From assembly GCF_000381965.1 (NCBI RefSeq), contig NZ_KB908461.1, positions 1-64,000 on the forward strand: a stretch of DNA of 64,000 nt. The letters are read 5' to 3'. Of this stretch, positions 48,028-59,588 are shown piece by piece (position 1 is the first letter of the stretch; every line of letters starts with the position of its first letter). This stretch comes from Oceanimonas smirnovii ATCC BAA-899. GTDB lineage: Bacteria; Pseudomonadota; Gammaproteobacteria; Enterobacterales; Aeromonadaceae. The notes under the pieces are model-generated. The model made no database searches and was not told where the DNA came from. It worked only from the letters and a program-made list of their open reading frames with translations. The position numbers and the translations under genes were made by a program.

Positions 48028-48720
48028 TCAGAAGGTACTTTCTTGCTCAGCACCTGACATATCAACAGCACATGGCTCCTGACGCAACAACCAGCTCAAT
48101 ACCAGAATGCACAGTATCAGGAGTACAAAAATCAGGATCATGGCAGCCATGGCATAACGATGTTGCAGCCGTTCCTGCTCAATATTCTGGTCCAGCCGTT
48201 TCAGTAACAGCCCGATAAACTGATTAACCGAGCTGGTCACCAGCTCGCTGTAACTGTCGTAGTCGGCATTAAAGACTTTTTGTCGTGCCTGATGAGCATA
48301 TCCGGCTTCAGTCAGTCGCAGCGCTTCGTCTTCCAGGCGAGCCAGTGTGAGCGTGGCCTGACGAGCCCGCTCCAGCAAACTTAACTCTTCTCTGGTCAGT
48401 GCCATGCTTTGCAACAGCTGTTCATTGGATATGGTTTTGCCGTTTACCCGGGCATGCCGCCCCTCGGTCATGGCGAGCACATGGTAATAAAGCGAAAGAT
48501 CTCGTTTGGAACCAGTATAGGCGTAGCTGCGGACCCGGGCGCTAAGCTGGCCTGACAGCATGCGGATCTGATTAGCCGCTTCAAAATAGTCAAACCGGGT
48601 TTGCTGTGCCCGCTCCAGCTCACGCTGTGTCTGTAACAACAACCACAAGATCACGGCTCCCAGCAGCAACAGCCCCGGCACCAGCCACAGCGTCAGCCGC
48701 AGAGCTCCTTTATAATGCAT
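48028..48720 (-). CDS. Sensor-only MCP paralogue (TM-sensor-TM without signalling domain)
   Basis: 230 residues: helix 1 (about 8-30), periplasmic domain, helix 2 (about 190-212), then a short cytoplasmic tail (RQEPCAVDMSGAEQESTF). It is clearly homologous to the first 220 residues of the MCP encoded 126 bases downstream: MTEGRHARVNGKTISNEQLLQSM and RQKVFNADYDSYSELVTSSVNQFI align with [23 protein letters not shown] and [23 protein letters not shown] (each comparison split in practice at 10-20 residues). There is no HAMP or signalling domain. The ORF is intact with a good AGAGGC site, and the DNA after its stop does not encode MCP sequence, so it looks maintained rather than a recent break. 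Confidence 0.75.
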   Translation of the reverse strand: MHYKGALRLTLWLVPGLLLLGAVILWLLLQTQRELERAQQTRFDYFEAANQIRMLSGQLSARVRSYAYTGSKRDLSLYYHVLAMTEGRHARVNGKTISNEQLLQSMALTREELSLLERARQATLTLARLEDEALRLTEAGYAHQARQKVFNADYDSYSELVTSSVNQFIGLLLKRLDQNIEQERLQHRYAMAAMILIFVLLILCILVLSWLLRQEPCAVDMSGAEQESTF

Positions 48721-48910
48721 ATCTGCCTCTTTTTTATCCCGTTTTATTATTGTTAATCCCCTGCTCACGGGGCGAAAAATTATGGGCTAATTCGCCCTGA
48801 AGTGGAACCGGAGCCGGATGAATCAAGATAGGTTTGACGTAATATGCTTAAAGGGACGGAAGTGGCAGGAATATCGTTCGGCCAGGCTGTCATTCGTAAC
48901 AGATAACAAC

Positions 48911-48936
48911 AAAATGCCGCCTGTAAGGCGGCATTG
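48911..48936 (-). terminator. Terminator after secA
   Basis: On the minus strand: AATGCCGCC, loop TTACA, GGCGGCATT, tail TTGTTGTT, 23 bases beyond the secA stop. Confidence 0.8.
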
Positions 48937-48958
48937 ATATTTTATGATGATGAGCTGA

Positions 48959-51691
48959 TCAGCTCAGCTTGCCGTGGCATTGCTTGTATTTCTTGCCCGA
49001 GCCACAGGGGCAAGGATCATTGCGACCCACCTTTTGACCATCGCGCACAAAAGGTGCTGCCTCGGTGTCAGCGGTCTGAGCCGCCTGCTCACCGGCCAGC
49101 GGATTGTCTGCCTCAGCGTGGCTGTAGCTTTGAGCCTGCCGCTCGGCGGCTTCACGACGCTTTGCCTCAGCCTGATCAACATCTTCCTGAGACTGCACCC
49201 GTACCCGGCTGAGAATGCTGACCACTTCCAGCTTGAGGTTTTCCAGCATCTGGGTGAACAGCTCGTAAGACTCCCGCTTATATTCCTGTTTGGGGTTCTT
49301 CTGGGCATAACCGCGCAGATGAATGCCCTGGCGCAGATGATCCATGGCAGCCAGATGCTCTTTCCACAGATTGTCCAGGGTCTGCAGCATCACCGAGGTT
49401 TCAAACTGGCGCAGCACGTCAGCGCCCACCACGGCTTCCTTCTCTTCATAAGATTTGGTGGCTTCAGCCAGTACCCGTTCCAGAATCTGCTCATCGTGCA
49501 GTTTGTCATCCTGTTTCAGCCATTCTCCAATAGGCAGCTCCAGGGCAAAGTCACTTTGAAGACGCTGTTCCAGCCCGGATACATTCCACATTTCTTCCAG
49601 TGACTGAGGCGGAATATATTCATGTACCACATCAGTCAGCACATCTTCCCGAATCACGGCAATGGTGTCGCGAATGTCGCCGGAGTCGAGCAGCTCGTTG
49701 CGCTGCTCATACACCACCTTGCGCTGATCGTTGGCCACATCATCAAATTCGAGCAAATTTTTACGAATATCGAAGTTGCGGGTTTCTACCTTGCGCTGGG
49801 CGTTTTCAATGGCCCGGGTTACCCAGGGGTGTTCGATGGCCTCACCTTCCTGCATGCCCAGCTTTTTCATCATGCCAGTCACCCGGTCCGAGGCAAAAAT
49901 GCGCATCAGGGCATCTTCCATCGACAGATAGAAACGGCTGGAGCCCGCATCGCCCTGACGGCCGGCACGACCACGCAGCTGATTATCGATACGGCGGGAC
50001 TCATGACGCTCGGTGCCGATAATATGCAGACCACCGGCAGCCAGCACCGCATCGTGACGTACCTGCCAGTCGGCCTTGATGGCAGCAATCTGCTCAGGGG
50101 TGGCACCTTCGCCCAAGGCTTCAATTTCCGCCTGCCAGCTGCCGCCGAGCACGATATCTGTGCCCCGCCCCGCCATGTTGGTGGCAATGGTCACGGTACC
50201 GGCACGACCAGCCTGAGCGATAATTTCCGCTTCTTTTTCATGGAACTTGGCGTTCAGTACCTGATGGGGAATGCCTTCCTTGTTGAGCACACCGGAAATC
50301 AGCTCTGAGTTCTCGATGGACACAGTACCCACCAGCACCGGCTGCCCCCGCTCCACACAGTCCTTGATATCGGCCACAATGGCCTGATATTTCTCGGCAG
50401 CGGTCAGATACACCAGGTCACCCATGTCTTTTCGTACCATCGGTTTATTGGTAGGGATCACCACCGTATCCAGGCCATAAATATGCTGGAATTCAAAGGC
50501 TTCAGTGTCAGCGGTACCGGTCATGCCGGCCAGTTTGTCATACAGACGGAAGTAGTTCTGAAAGGTAATGGAGGCCAGCGTCTGGTTTTCGTTCTGAATT
50601 TTTACTCCTTCCTTGGCTTCCACTGCCTGATGCAGGCCCTCGGACCAGCGCCGGCCCGGCATGGTACGGCCGGTGTGCTCATCAACGATCACCACCTCGT
50701 CGTTCTGCACTATGTAGTCGACGTTACGCTCAAACAGGGTATGAGCACGCAGACCGGCATTGACATGAGCCAGCAGAGTAATGTTGCCGGCAGAGAACAG
50801 AGAGTCGTCTTCTTCCAGCAGGCCCATGCGCTTGAGTTCTTCTTCCACGAAAATCTGGCCGTTTTCGGTCAGCAGTGCCTGCTTGTTCTTTTCATCCACC
50901 GTATAGTGGCCGTCACCGGTATATTCCTCAGTGTCTTCCTGATCCTGCTTCACCAGTTTGGGGATCAGCGTATCAATACGCTTGTACAGCTCGGAACTGT
51001 CTTCCGCCGGGCCGGAGATGATAAGCGGCGTGCGGGCTTCATCAATCAGGACGGAGTCTACCTCATCCACCAGGGCATAATTCAGCGGTCGCTGCACTCG
51101 TTGCTCTGGAGAGAAAGCCATATTATCGCGCAGGTAATCAAAGCCGAATTCATTATTGGTGCCATAGGTAATGTCACAGGCATAAGCAGCCTGCTTCTCC
51201 TGATGGCCCATGCCAGGCAGGTTACAGCCTACGGTCAGGCCCAGAAACTCAAACAAAGGCCGGTTACCTTCCGCATCCCGGCGGGCCAGATAGTCGTTCA
51301 CCGTGACGATATGCACTCCCCGGCCGGTCAGGGCATTCAGATATACTGGCAGAGTACCGGTCAGGGTTTTGCCTTCACCGGTTTTCATTTCGGCAATCTG
51401 GTTATTGTTCAGTACCATGCCGCCAATCATCTGCACATCGAAATGGCGCATGCCAAACACCCGCTTGGACGCCTCACGCACCACCGCAAACGCTTCCGGC
51501 AAAATCTGCTCCAGGGTTTCTCCATGCTCAAGACGAGTGCGGAACTCTACCGTCTTGCCTTGCAGCTCGGCATCGGATAGGGCCTCAAACCTGGGCTCCA
51601 TGGCGTTGATTTCGTTTACTACCTTGCGCAGTCGCTTGAGCGTACGGTCGTTGCGGCTGCCAATGATTCGAGTGAAGAGTTTGGTAATCAT
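48959..51691 (-). CDS. secA: Protein translocase ATPase SecA
   Basis: Motor of Sec-dependent export, acting at SecYEG. 910 residues (E. coli 901), starting [18 protein letters not shown]. Walker A MKTGEGKT at 102-109, a [15 protein letters not shown] segment in NBD1, the [12 protein letters not shown]-type motif in NBD2 (here [12 protein letters not shown]), and the C-terminal zinc motif [13 protein letters not shown]. The frame is open upstream to 51742, but ATG 51691 matches the family. The 257-base gap to lpxC has no secM-like ORF. Confidence 0.98.
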   Translation of the reverse strand: MITKLFTRIIGSRNDRTLKRLRKVVNEINAMEPRFEALSDAELQGKTVEFRTRLEHGETLEQILPEAFAVVREASKRVFGMRHFDVQMIGGMVLNNNQIAEMKTGEGKTLTGTLPVYLNALTGRGVHIVTVNDYLARRDAEGNRPLFEFLGLTVGCNLPGMGHQEKQAAYACDITYGTNNEFGFDYLRDNMAFSPEQRVQRPLNYALVDEVDSVLIDEARTPLIISGPAEDSSELYKRIDTLIPKLVKQDQEDTEEYTGDGHYTVDEKNKQALLTENGQIFVEEELKRMGLLEEDDSLFSAGNITLLAHVNAGLRAHTLFERNVDYIVQNDEVVIVDEHTGRTMPGRRWSEGLHQAVEAKEGVKIQNENQTLASITFQNYFRLYDKLAGMTGTADTEAFEFQHIYGLDTVVIPTNKPMVRKDMGDLVYLTAAEKYQAIVADIKDCVERGQPVLVGTVSIENSELISGVLNKEGIPHQVLNAKFHEKEAEIIAQAGRAGTVTIATNMAGRGTDIVLGGSWQAEIEALGEGATPEQIAAIKADWQVRHDAVLAAGGLHIIGTERHESRRIDNQLRGRAGRQGDAGSSRFYLSMEDALMRIFASDRVTGMMKKLGMQEGEAIEHPWVTRAIENAQRKVETRNFDIRKNLLEFDDVANDQRKVVYEQRNELLDSGDIRDTIAVIREDVLTDVVHEYIPPQSLEEMWNVSGLEQRLQSDFALELPIGEWLKQDDKLHDEQILERVLAEATKSYEEKEAVVGADVLRQFETSVMLQTLDNLWKEHLAAMDHLRQGIHLRGYAQKNPKQEYKRESYELFTQMLENLKLEVVSILSRVRVQSQEDVDQAEAKRREAAERQAQSYSHAEADNPLAGEQAAQTADTEAAPFVRDGQKVGRNDPCPCGSGKKYKQCHGKLS

Positions 51692-51900
51692 GCTTGGCCA
51701 ATTGTCATGTTGAAAAAATGCCCCGCGTACCGGCGAGGCCATAATTAGACGGTTATAAAGATCACATTATGCAAATGTAACCCGTTGGGGCATCGGGTAA
51801 AAGAGGTTGCCACTGAATACTTGTAAACAGAATATGGTGACGACAGACCAGCTATTCAAGACAATCGCTGAAAAGCACCGGGCAATACGACAGAAAACAG

Positions 51901-51939
51901 CATAAAAGAAGCACGCCGGCGCGGAGAGATGCCGGCGTG
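51901..51939 (-). terminator. Terminator between lpxC and secA
   Basis: On the minus strand: CACGCCGGC (51939-51931), 10-base loop, GCCGGCGTG (51920-51912), then CTTCTTTTATG. It starts 10 bases after the lpxC stop. The T-tract is imperfect, so read-through into secA is possible. Confidence 0.7.
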
Positions 51940-51948
51940 AGGAATTAA

Positions 51949-52872
51949 TCAGGCAGGCTGAAAAGCAGTATCGTAATAGCGAATGGGCGACTCGGCACCT
52001 TCGTCACCAAAGGTGATCATTTCCCAGGCATCAGCCTGAGCCAGCAGCGCCCGCAGCAGGTTGTTGTTCAGGGCGTGACCGGTCTTGTAGGCACAGAATT
52101 CGCCCAGAATACTGTGATTGCACATATAGAGGTCGCCAATGGCGTCCAGCATCTTGTGCTTCACAAACTCGTCGGGGTAACGCAGGCCGTCCTCGTTAAG
52201 CACCTTGTATTCATCCAGTACCACGGCGTTTTCCAGGCTGCCGCCCAGGGCCAGGTTCTGGGAATGCAGGTATTCGATATCACGCATAAAGCCAAAGGTC
52301 CGGGCCCGGCTCAGCTCTTTGACAAAGGCAGCACCGGAAAAATCCAGCTGCAGATGCTGACTGCGGCCTTCAAACACCGGGTGTTTGAAGTCGATGGTCA
52401 GATCCATGCGAAAGCCCTTGTTAAAAGGACGCAGCTCGGCCCACTTGTCGCCGTCTTCCACCCGCACCGGCTTTTTCACGCGAATAAAACGCTTGAGCGC
52501 GTTCAGCTCGTGAATGCCACCAGACTGCAGCAGGTAGATAAAAGGATGAGAACTGCCGTCCATGACCGGCACCTCGGGGGCATCCACCTCAATATAGAGG
52601 TTGTCGATGCCCAGGCCCGCCAGCGCGGCGGACAGGTGCTCGATGGTGGATACCCGTACACCCTGATCATTGACCAGGGCGGTACACAGCATGGTGTCCT
52701 TTACCAGGGCGGCATCGGCCCGAATCTCGACCTGCGGTTCCAGATCGGTACGACGAAACACGATACCTGTGTTGGCCGGCGCGGGTACAAAGCGCATTTG
52801 CACCTTGTGACCGGAATGCAGGCCGATTCCGGTGGCCTGCACGGTATTTTTCAGAGTTCGTTGTCTAATCAT
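51949..52872 (-). CDS. lpxC: UDP-3-O-acyl-N-acetylglucosamine deacetylase LpxC
   Basis: Zinc deacetylase at the committed step of lipid A synthesis. 307 residues (E. coli 305), starting [21 protein letters not shown]. Zinc ligands sit in [10 protein letters not shown] and [10 protein letters not shown], and the C-terminal H in [17 protein letters not shown] is the catalytic His. Located after ftsZ with a 96-base gap, as in E. coli. LpxC levels are normally set by FtsH acting on the C-terminus, which here ends in YYDTAFQPA. Confidence 0.98.
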   Translation of the reverse strand: MIRQRTLKNTVQATGIGLHSGHKVQMRFVPAPANTGIVFRRTDLEPQVEIRADAALVKDTMLCTALVNDQGVRVSTIEHLSAALAGLGIDNLYIEVDAPEVPVMDGSSHPFIYLLQSGGIHELNALKRFIRVKKPVRVEDGDKWAELRPFNKGFRMDLTIDFKHPVFEGRSQHLQLDFSGAAFVKELSRARTFGFMRDIEYLHSQNLALGGSLENAVVLDEYKVLNEDGLRYPDEFVKHKMLDAIGDLYMCNHSILGEFCAYKTGHALNNNLLRALLAQADAWEMITFGDEGAESPIRYYDTAFQPA

Positions 52873-52968
52873 AGGATTGTCCGTCAGTCAGATAGCCCGA
52901 TTCGAACCATTAAAATGGCCCCATACTTTAGCATGCTTTTACCCGATTACGCTAATTCAGCGTAATTT

Positions 52969-54105
52969 TCAGTCAGCCTGCTTACGCAGAAAGGCCGGAA
53001 TATCCAGGTAGTCCAAATCGGTTTTCGCCTGGGCGGTATCGCCCCCGACGGCTACCTTGCCGCCCTGCTCTTCCTGCGTTTCGGCCCGGCGCAGACCATT
53101 ATCGTCACGGCTGTTACCGGACTTCACCAAGGTGATATCAGGCTTGCGCTCAGCACCAATGCCGGTGGCCACCACGGTCACGCGCAGTTCGTCGGTGATT
53201 TCCGGATCCAGTACCGTACCCACCACCACGGTGGCGTTCTCGGAGGCAAAGGCCTTGACCGCGTTACCCACGGTTTCGAACTCTTCAATGCTCATATCGA
53301 GACCGGCGGTAATATTCACCAGAATGCCCCGGGCACCGGCCAGATCCACATCTTCCAGCAGCGGGCTGGAGATGGCCTTCTCGGCGGCTTCCTCGGCTCT
53401 GTCTTCACCGGTAGCATGGCCGGTGCCCATCATGGCAGTGCCCATTTCCCGCATCACGGTGCGTACGTCGGCGAAGTCAACGTTGATCAGGCCCGGACGG
53501 GTGATCAGCTCGGCAATGCCCTGCACCGCGCCCAGCAGTACGTTGTTGGCGGCTTTGAAGGCGTCCAGCAGGGAAATGCCCCGGCCCAGTACCTTAAGCA
53601 GCTTGTCGTTGGGAATGGTGATCAGCGAGTCGACGTGCTTGGCCAGCTCGTTGATGCCCTGCTGGGCGTAGTTCATGCGCTTCTTGCCTTCAAAGGCAAA
53701 GGGCTTGGTCACTACGGCCACAGTCAGAATACCCAGCTCCTTGGCTACTTCAGCGACCACGGGGGCAGCACCGGTACCGGTGCCGCCGCCCATGCCGGCC
53801 GCAATAAATACCATATCGGCACCGTCGAGCAGATCGCGAATGGCGTCTTTGTCTTCCAGTGCTGCGTCACGTCCCACTTCCGGATTGGCGCCCGCGCCCA
53901 GGCCTTTCGTAATGGCGCTGCCGACCTGCAGGGTGTGATGGGCACTGGCATTGCGCAGTGCCTGGGCATCGGTGTTGATGGCGAGGAATTCCACCCCTTC
54001 GAGGTTTTCCCGCACCATGTGTTCCACGGCGTTACCACCACCGCCACCCACACCAACTACTTTAATGACGGCTTCCTGCTCGTGATCATTCATCAGTTCA
54101 AACAT
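52969..54105 (-). CDS. ftsZ: Cell division GTPase FtsZ
   Basis: Tubulin homologue that forms the Z-ring. 378 residues. GTP-binding GGGTGTG at 106-112, T7 loop with [11 protein letters not shown], a variable linker (about 318-364) and the conserved C-terminal peptide [14 protein letters not shown] that binds FtsA and ZipA. 45 bases after ftsA. Confidence 0.99.
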   Translation of the reverse strand: MFELMNDHEQEAVIKVVGVGGGGGNAVEHMVRENLEGVEFLAINTDAQALRNASAHHTLQVGSAITKGLGAGANPEVGRDAALEDKDAIRDLLDGADMVFIAAGMGGGTGTGAAPVVAEVAKELGILTVAVVTKPFAFEGKKRMNYAQQGINELAKHVDSLITIPNDKLLKVLGRGISLLDAFKAANNVLLGAVQGIAELITRPGLINVDFADVRTVMREMGTAMMGTGHATGEDRAEEAAEKAISSPLLEDVDLAGARGILVNITAGLDMSIEEFETVGNAVKAFASENATVVVGTVLDPEITDELRVTVVATGIGAERKPDITLVKSGNSRDDNGLRRAETQEEQGGKVAVGGDTAQAKTDLDYLDIPAFLRKQAD

Positions 54106-54150
54106 AGGATTAACCCTCTCTCCGCTTTGGTGCCTGGTTTCCTGCCAGGC

Positions 54151-55407
54151 TTAAAATTCACCACGCAGCCAGTTACCCACCCGCCTGAACAGGCCGGTGA
54201 CACTGGACTTGCTGTTGTATTCCTGTTGAGGTGCTGACTGGTGCTCCTTGCCGTACTGCAACAGCCCCACGGCGGTGGAGTACACCGGTGTCTCAACATA
54301 ATCCGATAGTCCCTTAATGCTGCCGGGCTGACCGATACGCACCTGGCACTGAAAAATCTGCTCGGCACACTCCACCAGCCCTTCAATCTGGGCGGCACCA
54401 CCGGTGAGTACCAGGCCGGCGGCAAGCTGATGCTTGACTCCGGACTTTTTCAGCTCGGTCTGCACCCGCGCCAGTTCCTGATTGATCATGCCGAGCAACT
54501 CGCTGTAACGGGGCTCGATCACTTCCGCCAGAGTCTGACGCTGCAGGCTGCGGGCCGGCCGGCCACCCACGCTGGGCACTTCAATATTATCTTCCTTGCT
54601 CACCAGACGACTGAAGGCACAGCCGTGACGCACCTTGATGGCTTCCGCATCCAGCGGCGGCGTTCCAAAGGCATAGGCGATGTCACTGGTGACCGTGCTG
54701 CCGGCATAAGGAATCACCTTGGTATGACGCAGGGCACCGCCGGTAAACACCGCCATGTCCATGGTGCCGCCGCCGATATCCACTACGCATACACCCAGCT
54801 CCTTTTCGTCTTCGGTCAGCACCGCATAGCTGGACGCCAGGGCGCTGAAAATAAGCTGGTCTACCCGCAGTCCCAGTCGCTCCACACATTTCTCAATATT
54901 GCGTGCCATGTCATTGTGACAGGTGATGAGATGCACCTTGGCATGCATACGCACGCCCGACAGGCCGATGGGGTTTTTAATCCCCTCCTGAAAGTCGATG
55001 GAGTACTCCTGAGGAATAACATGCAGCACACGATGTTCGTCGGACAGACGCACCGACTTGGCCGTGTGAATCACATTGTCCATGTCTTCCTGGGTCACTT
55101 CTTCCTCAGACACCGGCACCATGCCGGTTTCATTACGGCATTCAATATGCTTGCCCGATAACCCCAGATACACGGAGGTGATCTGGCAGTCTGCCATCAT
55201 TTCGGCTTCATCCACCGCCCGCTTAAGGGACTTGACCACCGACTCGAGATCGTTCACTCCGCCTTTGTCCATGCCCTTTGAGGCATGACTGCCCAGACCG
55301 ATGATGTTGAGATCACCGTCCGGCAGCACTTCGCCCACCAGGGCGGTGACCTTGGCCGTGCCGATATCAAGCCCGACGATCAGATTTCGTTCCGCGCTCT
55401 TGGTCAT
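54151..55407 (-). CDS. ftsA: Cell division protein FtsA
   Basis: Actin-like protein that tethers FtsZ to the membrane and activates septal synthesis. 418 residues (E. coli 420). Phosphate-binding loops GLDIGTAKV (13-21) and VVDIGGGTMDM, and the C-terminal amphipathic helix TGLFRRVGNWLRGEF. Overlaps the end of ftsQ by 41 bases. Confidence 0.98.
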   Translation of the reverse strand: MTKSAERNLIVGLDIGTAKVTALVGEVLPDGDLNIIGLGSHASKGMDKGGVNDLESVVKSLKRAVDEAEMMADCQITSVYLGLSGKHIECRNETGMVPVSEEEVTQEDMDNVIHTAKSVRLSDEHRVLHVIPQEYSIDFQEGIKNPIGLSGVRMHAKVHLITCHNDMARNIEKCVERLGLRVDQLIFSALASSYAVLTEDEKELGVCVVDIGGGTMDMAVFTGGALRHTKVIPYAGSTVTSDIAYAFGTPPLDAEAIKVRHGCAFSRLVSKEDNIEVPSVGGRPARSLQRQTLAEVIEPRYSELLGMINQELARVQTELKKSGVKHQLAAGLVLTGGAAQIEGLVECAEQIFQCQVRIGQPGSIKGLSDYVETPVYSTAVGLLQYGKEHQSAPQQEYNSKSSVTGLFRRVGNWLRGEF

Positions 55408-56131
55408 TCTCTTCGTCCTGCTTCCATCCCACTGCCAGTCCGGTATCGTAACGCAGGTCGAGGTAAGCCACCCGCTCGCGCCCTATGATGCCCGGATAGA
55501 CATTTACAAATCGTTGCAGACGGGCTTCAATGTCGTCCCGCCCCAGTATCAGCCTGACACCATCACCCAGAGTCAGTTCCCAGGAAAATCGTGGCGTCAG
55601 GTGCAGCCGGCTGATGTCATAGCCACCGGCTGCCAGCAGCGGCTGCAGCCGCCGGTATTCTTCGAGTACCTTATGAGCCTCGCCGTCAGGGCCCGACAGC
55701 TGGATAAGGTTCAGTTGCTGCCGGTCTGCCTCAAACACTTCGCCGTGAGTGTTGATCAGGGCATCATCATTCCAGAACGCCGCCGCCGGCTGCTCCACGA
55801 TATAAACCCTCAGGGTATCGGGCCACTGCTTGCGCACCGAGGCCTGATAGACCCAGGGCAGTGCCTGCAGCTGCTGCTGTACCCTGTCTACTTCCAGGGT
55901 AAAGAAATTACCCAGTTCCGGCAGTGCCAGTACTGATGCACGAATATCGTCCCGGCTGACAAAACGGTGTTCACCCTGCACTATCAGGCTGTTCACCGGC
56001 ACCTGGTTAGCCGCCGTGGCCCAGATCATGGCCTGCCACAGGCTCCACAGCAGCGCCCCCAGCACCAGCAGAAAAAACAGCAGGCCGGACAAAAAACCCA
56101 GCCGGGTTCGAGTAACGGCAGCTTCGCTCAT
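55367..56131 (-). CDS. ftsQ: Cell division protein FtsQ
   Basis: Bitopic divisome protein that links FtsBL to the rest of the divisome. 254 residues: cytoplasmic N-terminus, one helix (about 14-32), POTRA domain beginning VNSLIVQGEHRFVSRDDIR, then the beta domain (LQRFVNVYPGIIGRERVAYLDLRYDTGLAVGW, cited in two parts of the same stretch). I start at ATG 56131, one base after the ddlB stop; the open frame runs into ddlB to 56188. The C-terminus extends into ftsA by 41 bases, more than the short overlap in E. coli. Confidence 0.95.
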   Translation of the reverse strand: MSEAAVTRTRLGFLSGLLFFLLVLGALLWSLWQAMIWATAANQVPVNSLIVQGEHRFVSRDDIRASVLALPELGNFFTLEVDRVQQQLQALPWVYQASVRKQWPDTLRVYIVEQPAAAFWNDDALINTHGEVFEADRQQLNLIQLSGPDGEAHKVLEEYRRLQPLLAAGGYDISRLHLTPRFSWELTLGDGVRLILGRDDIEARLQRFVNVYPGIIGRERVAYLDLRYDTGLAVGWKQDEENDQERGTKSDRRA

Positions 56132-56132
56132 A

Positions 56133-57050
56133 TCAGCCGGCCATATCCAGCACACGCACCACCAGCTGATCAAAATCGAGACCGGCAACCCGGGCCGCCT
56201 TGGGTACCAGGCTGGTTTCGGTCATGCCCGGCACCGTGTTCACTTCCAGCAGCCACCACTGACCGGCTCTGTCTCGCATCAAATCCACCCGGCCCCAGCC
56301 GGTGGCGGCCACGCCGTCAAAGGCACGCAGACACAGCGCACCCAGCTCGGCTTCTTCCTGCTCGCTCAGGCCGCAGGGGCACAGATATTCGGTGTCACCC
56401 GACTGATACTTGGCGGAGTAATCATAAAAGGTGTGGGGCGTGCGCAGACGAATGGCCGGCAGTGCCCGCTCACCCAGAATGCTGACGGTGTATTCGTCGC
56501 CGTCGATAAAGCGTTCCAGCAGTACTTCGTCATCAAATTCAAAGGCTGCATCAACAGCTGCCGCCAGCTCTCCGGCGGTTTCCGCCCGGGCCATACCAAT
56601 GCTGGAGCCCTCGTGAGACGGCTTGACGAACACAGGACCGCCGAAACGACCGAGCAGCAGATCCGCATCGGCGGCCTGAAACTGCCCCTTACGCACAATT
56701 TCAAAATCGGCAGTAGGCAGCCCCATGGCACGCCACACCTGCTTGGTGCGGATCTTGTCCATGGCCAGTGCTGCCCCCAGCACCCGGGAGCCGGTGTAGG
56801 GAATGCCCATATGCTCCAGCGCCCCCTGCAGGGTGCCGTCTTCTCCGCCCCGGCCGTGCACCACAATAAAGGCGCGATCAAAGCCGTCTTGCTTGAGCTG
56901 TGCCAGCGGGTAGTCTCTGGTGTCGATACCATGAGCATTCACCCCGGCCCGCTGCAGACCGGCGAGCACAGCAGCACCGGAGCGCAGCGAGACTTCCCGC
57001 TCGGCAGAGCGTCCGCCAAACAGCACTGCCACCTTGCCGAATTGTTTCAT
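56133..57050 (-). CDS. ddlB: D-alanine--D-alanine ligase DdlB
   Basis: ATP-grasp ligase making the D-Ala-D-Ala dipeptide of peptidoglycan. 305 residues (E. coli 306). [17 protein letters not shown] (N-terminal), [27 protein letters not shown] and [17 protein letters not shown] are the family motifs. Overlaps murC by 4 bases. Confidence 0.98.
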   Translation of the reverse strand: MKQFGKVAVLFGGRSAEREVSLRSGAAVLAGLQRAGVNAHGIDTRDYPLAQLKQDGFDRAFIVVHGRGGEDGTLQGALEHMGIPYTGSRVLGAALAMDKIRTKQVWRAMGLPTADFEIVRKGQFQAADADLLLGRFGGPVFVKPSHEGSSIGMARAETAGELAAAVDAAFEFDDEVLLERFIDGDEYTVSILGERALPAIRLRTPHTFYDYSAKYQSGDTEYLCPCGLSEQEEAELGALCLRAFDGVAATGWGRVDLMRDRAGQWWLLEVNTVPGMTETSLVPKAARVAGLDFDQLVVRVLDMAG

Positions 57051-58507
57051 GACTGCTCTCCTTGCTGTTTCATGGCTTTCACCGAAAGTTCAAATCCGCC
57101 CAGCTTGCGTGCCAGGGCACCGATATTGCCGGCCCCCTGAGTCAGCACTATGTCACCATCCTGCATCAGTTCAGACAGCACAGCGGGTACTTCATCGGGC
57201 GTAGCCACATATATTGGTTCCTGGCCCCGGCTGCGGATACTGCGGCACAACGCCCGGCTGTCGGCACCGGGAATGGGTGCTTCGCCGGCACTGTACACCT
57301 CCAGCAGGATCAACACATCGCTTTTCGACAGTACATCGACAAAATCTTCATAGAGATCCCGGGTGCGGGTGTAGCGGTGGGGCTGATACACGGTTACCAG
57401 CCGGCGTTCGGGCCAGCCGGCGCGCACGGCATGCTGAGTGGCACGCACTTCACTCGGATGATGACCATAATCATCCACCAGCTTGACCTTGCCCCGGCCG
57501 GTGTCGAACTCGCCGTATTGCTGAAAACGCCGGCCCACACCCTCGAATTTCTTCAGCGCCGCCAGAATGGCGTCATCGTCAATGCCGTCTTCACAGGCCA
57601 CGGCAATGGCCGCCGCTGCATTCTGGGCATTGTGGCGGCCGGGCAGGTTAAGCTGCACATCAAGGCAGGAGCCGTCGGGACGGCACACTCGAAACCGGCT
57701 GTGATCAGCACTTTGCTGAAAATCTTCTACCCGGTAGTCTGCCTCGGGATGAAAGCCGTAAGTCACAAACTGCCGGCCAATACGCGGTAACAACCCTTTG
57801 ACGACCTCATCATCAATACACAACACCGCCAGACCATAGAAGGGCAAGTTGTGCAAGAAGTCGACAAAAGTACCTTCCAGCTTGCTGAAATCACCGCCAT
57901 AGGTATCCATGTGATCCGCTTCAATATTAGTCACAATAGAGACCATCGGCTGCAGATGCAGAAAGGAGGCGTCGCTTTCATCCGCTTCGGCAATCAGATA
58001 ACGACTGGTGCCCAGCCGGGCATTGCAGCCGGCACCGTTAAGCAGGCCGCCAATCACAAAGGTAGGATCCTGGCCGGCTTCGCCATAAATGCTGGCAATC
58101 AGACTGGTGGTGGTGGTTTTACCGTGAGTGCCGGCCACCGCCACACCATGACGAAAACGCATCAGCTCCGCCAGCATCTCGGCCCGGCGCACCACCGGAA
58201 TGCGCAGATCCCGAGCTGCCAGCAGCTCGGGGTTATCGGCCTGAATGGCGGTAGACACCACCACCACGCTGGCACCGGCCACCTGCTGGGCATCGTGGCC
58301 CAGAAAAATGGTGGCACCCATGGCCTGCAGCCGGTCAGTAACCGGGTTGTAAGCAATATCAGAGCCGGTAATGGCATAACCTTCATTGGCCAGCACCTCG
58401 GCAATACCGCCCATGCCGGCCCCGCCAATACCGATAAAGTGAATGCGTCTGACCCGTCTCATCTCGGGAATCATGCTTCTCAGTTTTGCCAGTTCAACCT
58501 TGGTCAT
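57047..58507 (-). CDS. murC: UDP-N-acetylmuramate--L-alanine ligase MurC
   Basis: Adds L-Ala to UDP-MurNAc. 486 residues. N-terminal [19 protein letters not shown]-loop GTHGKTTTT (126-134), central-domain [12 protein letters not shown], and C-terminal [16 protein letters not shown]. 13 bases after murG and overlapping ddlB. Confidence 0.98.
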   Translation of the reverse strand: MTKVELAKLRSMIPEMRRVRRIHFIGIGGAGMGGIAEVLANEGYAITGSDIAYNPVTDRLQAMGATIFLGHDAQQVAGASVVVVSTAIQADNPELLAARDLRIPVVRRAEMLAELMRFRHGVAVAGTHGKTTTTSLIASIYGEAGQDPTFVIGGLLNGAGCNARLGTSRYLIAEADESDASFLHLQPMVSIVTNIEADHMDTYGGDFSKLEGTFVDFLHNLPFYGLAVLCIDDEVVKGLLPRIGRQFVTYGFHPEADYRVEDFQQSADHSRFRVCRPDGSCLDVQLNLPGRHNAQNAAAAIAVACEDGIDDDAILAALKKFEGVGRRFQQYGEFDTGRGKVKLVDDYGHHPSEVRATQHAVRAGWPERRLVTVYQPHRYTRTRDLYEDFVDVLSKSDVLILLEVYSAGEAPIPGADSRALCRSIRSRGQEPIYVATPDEVPAVLSELMQDGDIVLTQGAGNIGALARKLGGFELSVKAMKQQGEQS

Positions 58508-58520
58508 GCCTGTCTCTCGT

Positions 58521-59588
58521 TTATTGGGTCAGGGTGCGCAGGCACTGTGCCACCTGCGCCGCCGCATCGGTAATTGCCAGTTGCCGGGCTTTCACGGCCA
58601 TCTGCTGCAGCCGCTCGCGGTTACCGGCCAGCTGCTCCAGCTGCTGTGCCAGTGCTGCCGGGGTCAGGCCAGCCTGTGGCATCAGCAGGGCTGCGCCCTC
58701 ATTCACCAGCGCCTGTGCATTTTTGGTCTGGTGATCATCCACCGCATGAGGCAGCGGCACAAAAATGGCCCCCAGGCCGGCGGCGGCCACTTCCGATACC
58801 GTCAGGGCACCGGCCCGGCACACCACCAGATCTGCTTCGCCATAGGCAGCGGCCATATCGCTAATAAAGTCGCTTACGTCGGCCTGTACACCTTTTGCCT
58901 GATAGGCGGCGCGTACCGCCTCGCTGTTGCCCTTGCCACACTGGTGGCGCACCGCCACAGGCGCATTCACTTGTGCCAGCGCTGCAGGTAAAGTGTCGTT
59001 CAGAACCTTCGCTCCCAGACTGCCGCCCACCACCAGCAGACGCAGCGGCTGCGGTGCAAGGCTGATGCGTTCGGCCGGTGCCGGCAACGCTATCACATCG
59101 GGGCGCACCGGGTTGCCCACCACCTCGCCCTGCTCAAAAGCACCGGGAAAGGCCATTAATACCTTGCTGGCAATGCGTGCCAGCAGGCGGTTGGTCATGC
59201 CGGCAGCGGCGTTCTGCTCATGCAGCACCAGCGGAATGCCCGCCATTCTGGCCGCCACTCCGCCGGGTCCGGCGGCAAAACCGCCCATACCCAGCACCAC
59301 ATGGGGCTGTGTTTCCTTTAAAATTCTGCGCGCCTGCCGCACCGCATTGGCGATTTTAAAGGGAGCCGCCAGCAGCCGCCTGATGCCATTGCCGCGTACC
59401 CCGGAAATACTGATGGTATGCAGCGGATAACCGTGCTCCGGCACCAGCCGGGCCTCCATGCGATCCGCCGTGCCCAGCCAGTGAATGGTCCAGCCTTCAC
59501 TGTGCAGCAGATCCGCCACCGCCAGCCCGGGGAACACATGGCCGCCAGTGCCGCCGGCCATCACCAGCAGCGTTTTGTTGTTGTTCAT
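58521..59588 (-). CDS. murG: Lipid II synthase MurG (GlcNAc transferase)
   Basis: Transfers GlcNAc from UDP-GlcNAc to lipid I at the inner face of the membrane. 355 residues, the E. coli length, starting [21 protein letters not shown]-loops [12 protein letters not shown] and [13 protein letters not shown] and the donor-site [17 protein letters not shown] are intact. The open frame to 59630 would overlap ftsW much further; ATG 59588 gives a 4-base overlap. Confidence 0.98.
   Translation of the reverse strand: MNNNKTLLVMAGGTGGHVFPGLAVADLLHSEGWTIHWLGTADRMEARLVPEHGYPLHTISISGVRGNGIRRLLAAPFKIANAVRQARRILKETQPHVVLGMGGFAAGPGGVAARMAGIPLVLHEQNAAAGMTNRLLARIASKVLMAFPGAFEQGEVVGNPVRPDVIALPAPAERISLAPQPLRLLVVGGSLGAKVLNDTLPAALAQVNAPVAVRHQCGKGNSEAVRAAYQAKGVQADVSDFISDMAAAYGEADLVVCRAGALTVSEVAAAGLGAIFVPLPHAVDDHQTKNAQALVNEGAALLMPQAGLTPAALAQQLEQLAGNRERLQQMAVKARQLAITDAAAQVAQCLRTLTQ

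Noticed and set aside
48028-48720. Sensor-only protein as a frameshifted pseudogene of a full MCP
   Set aside because: The roughly 100 bases after its stop show no HAMP or signalling-domain sequence in any frame, and the ORF itself is intact; it is kept as a gene, with the doubt noted.
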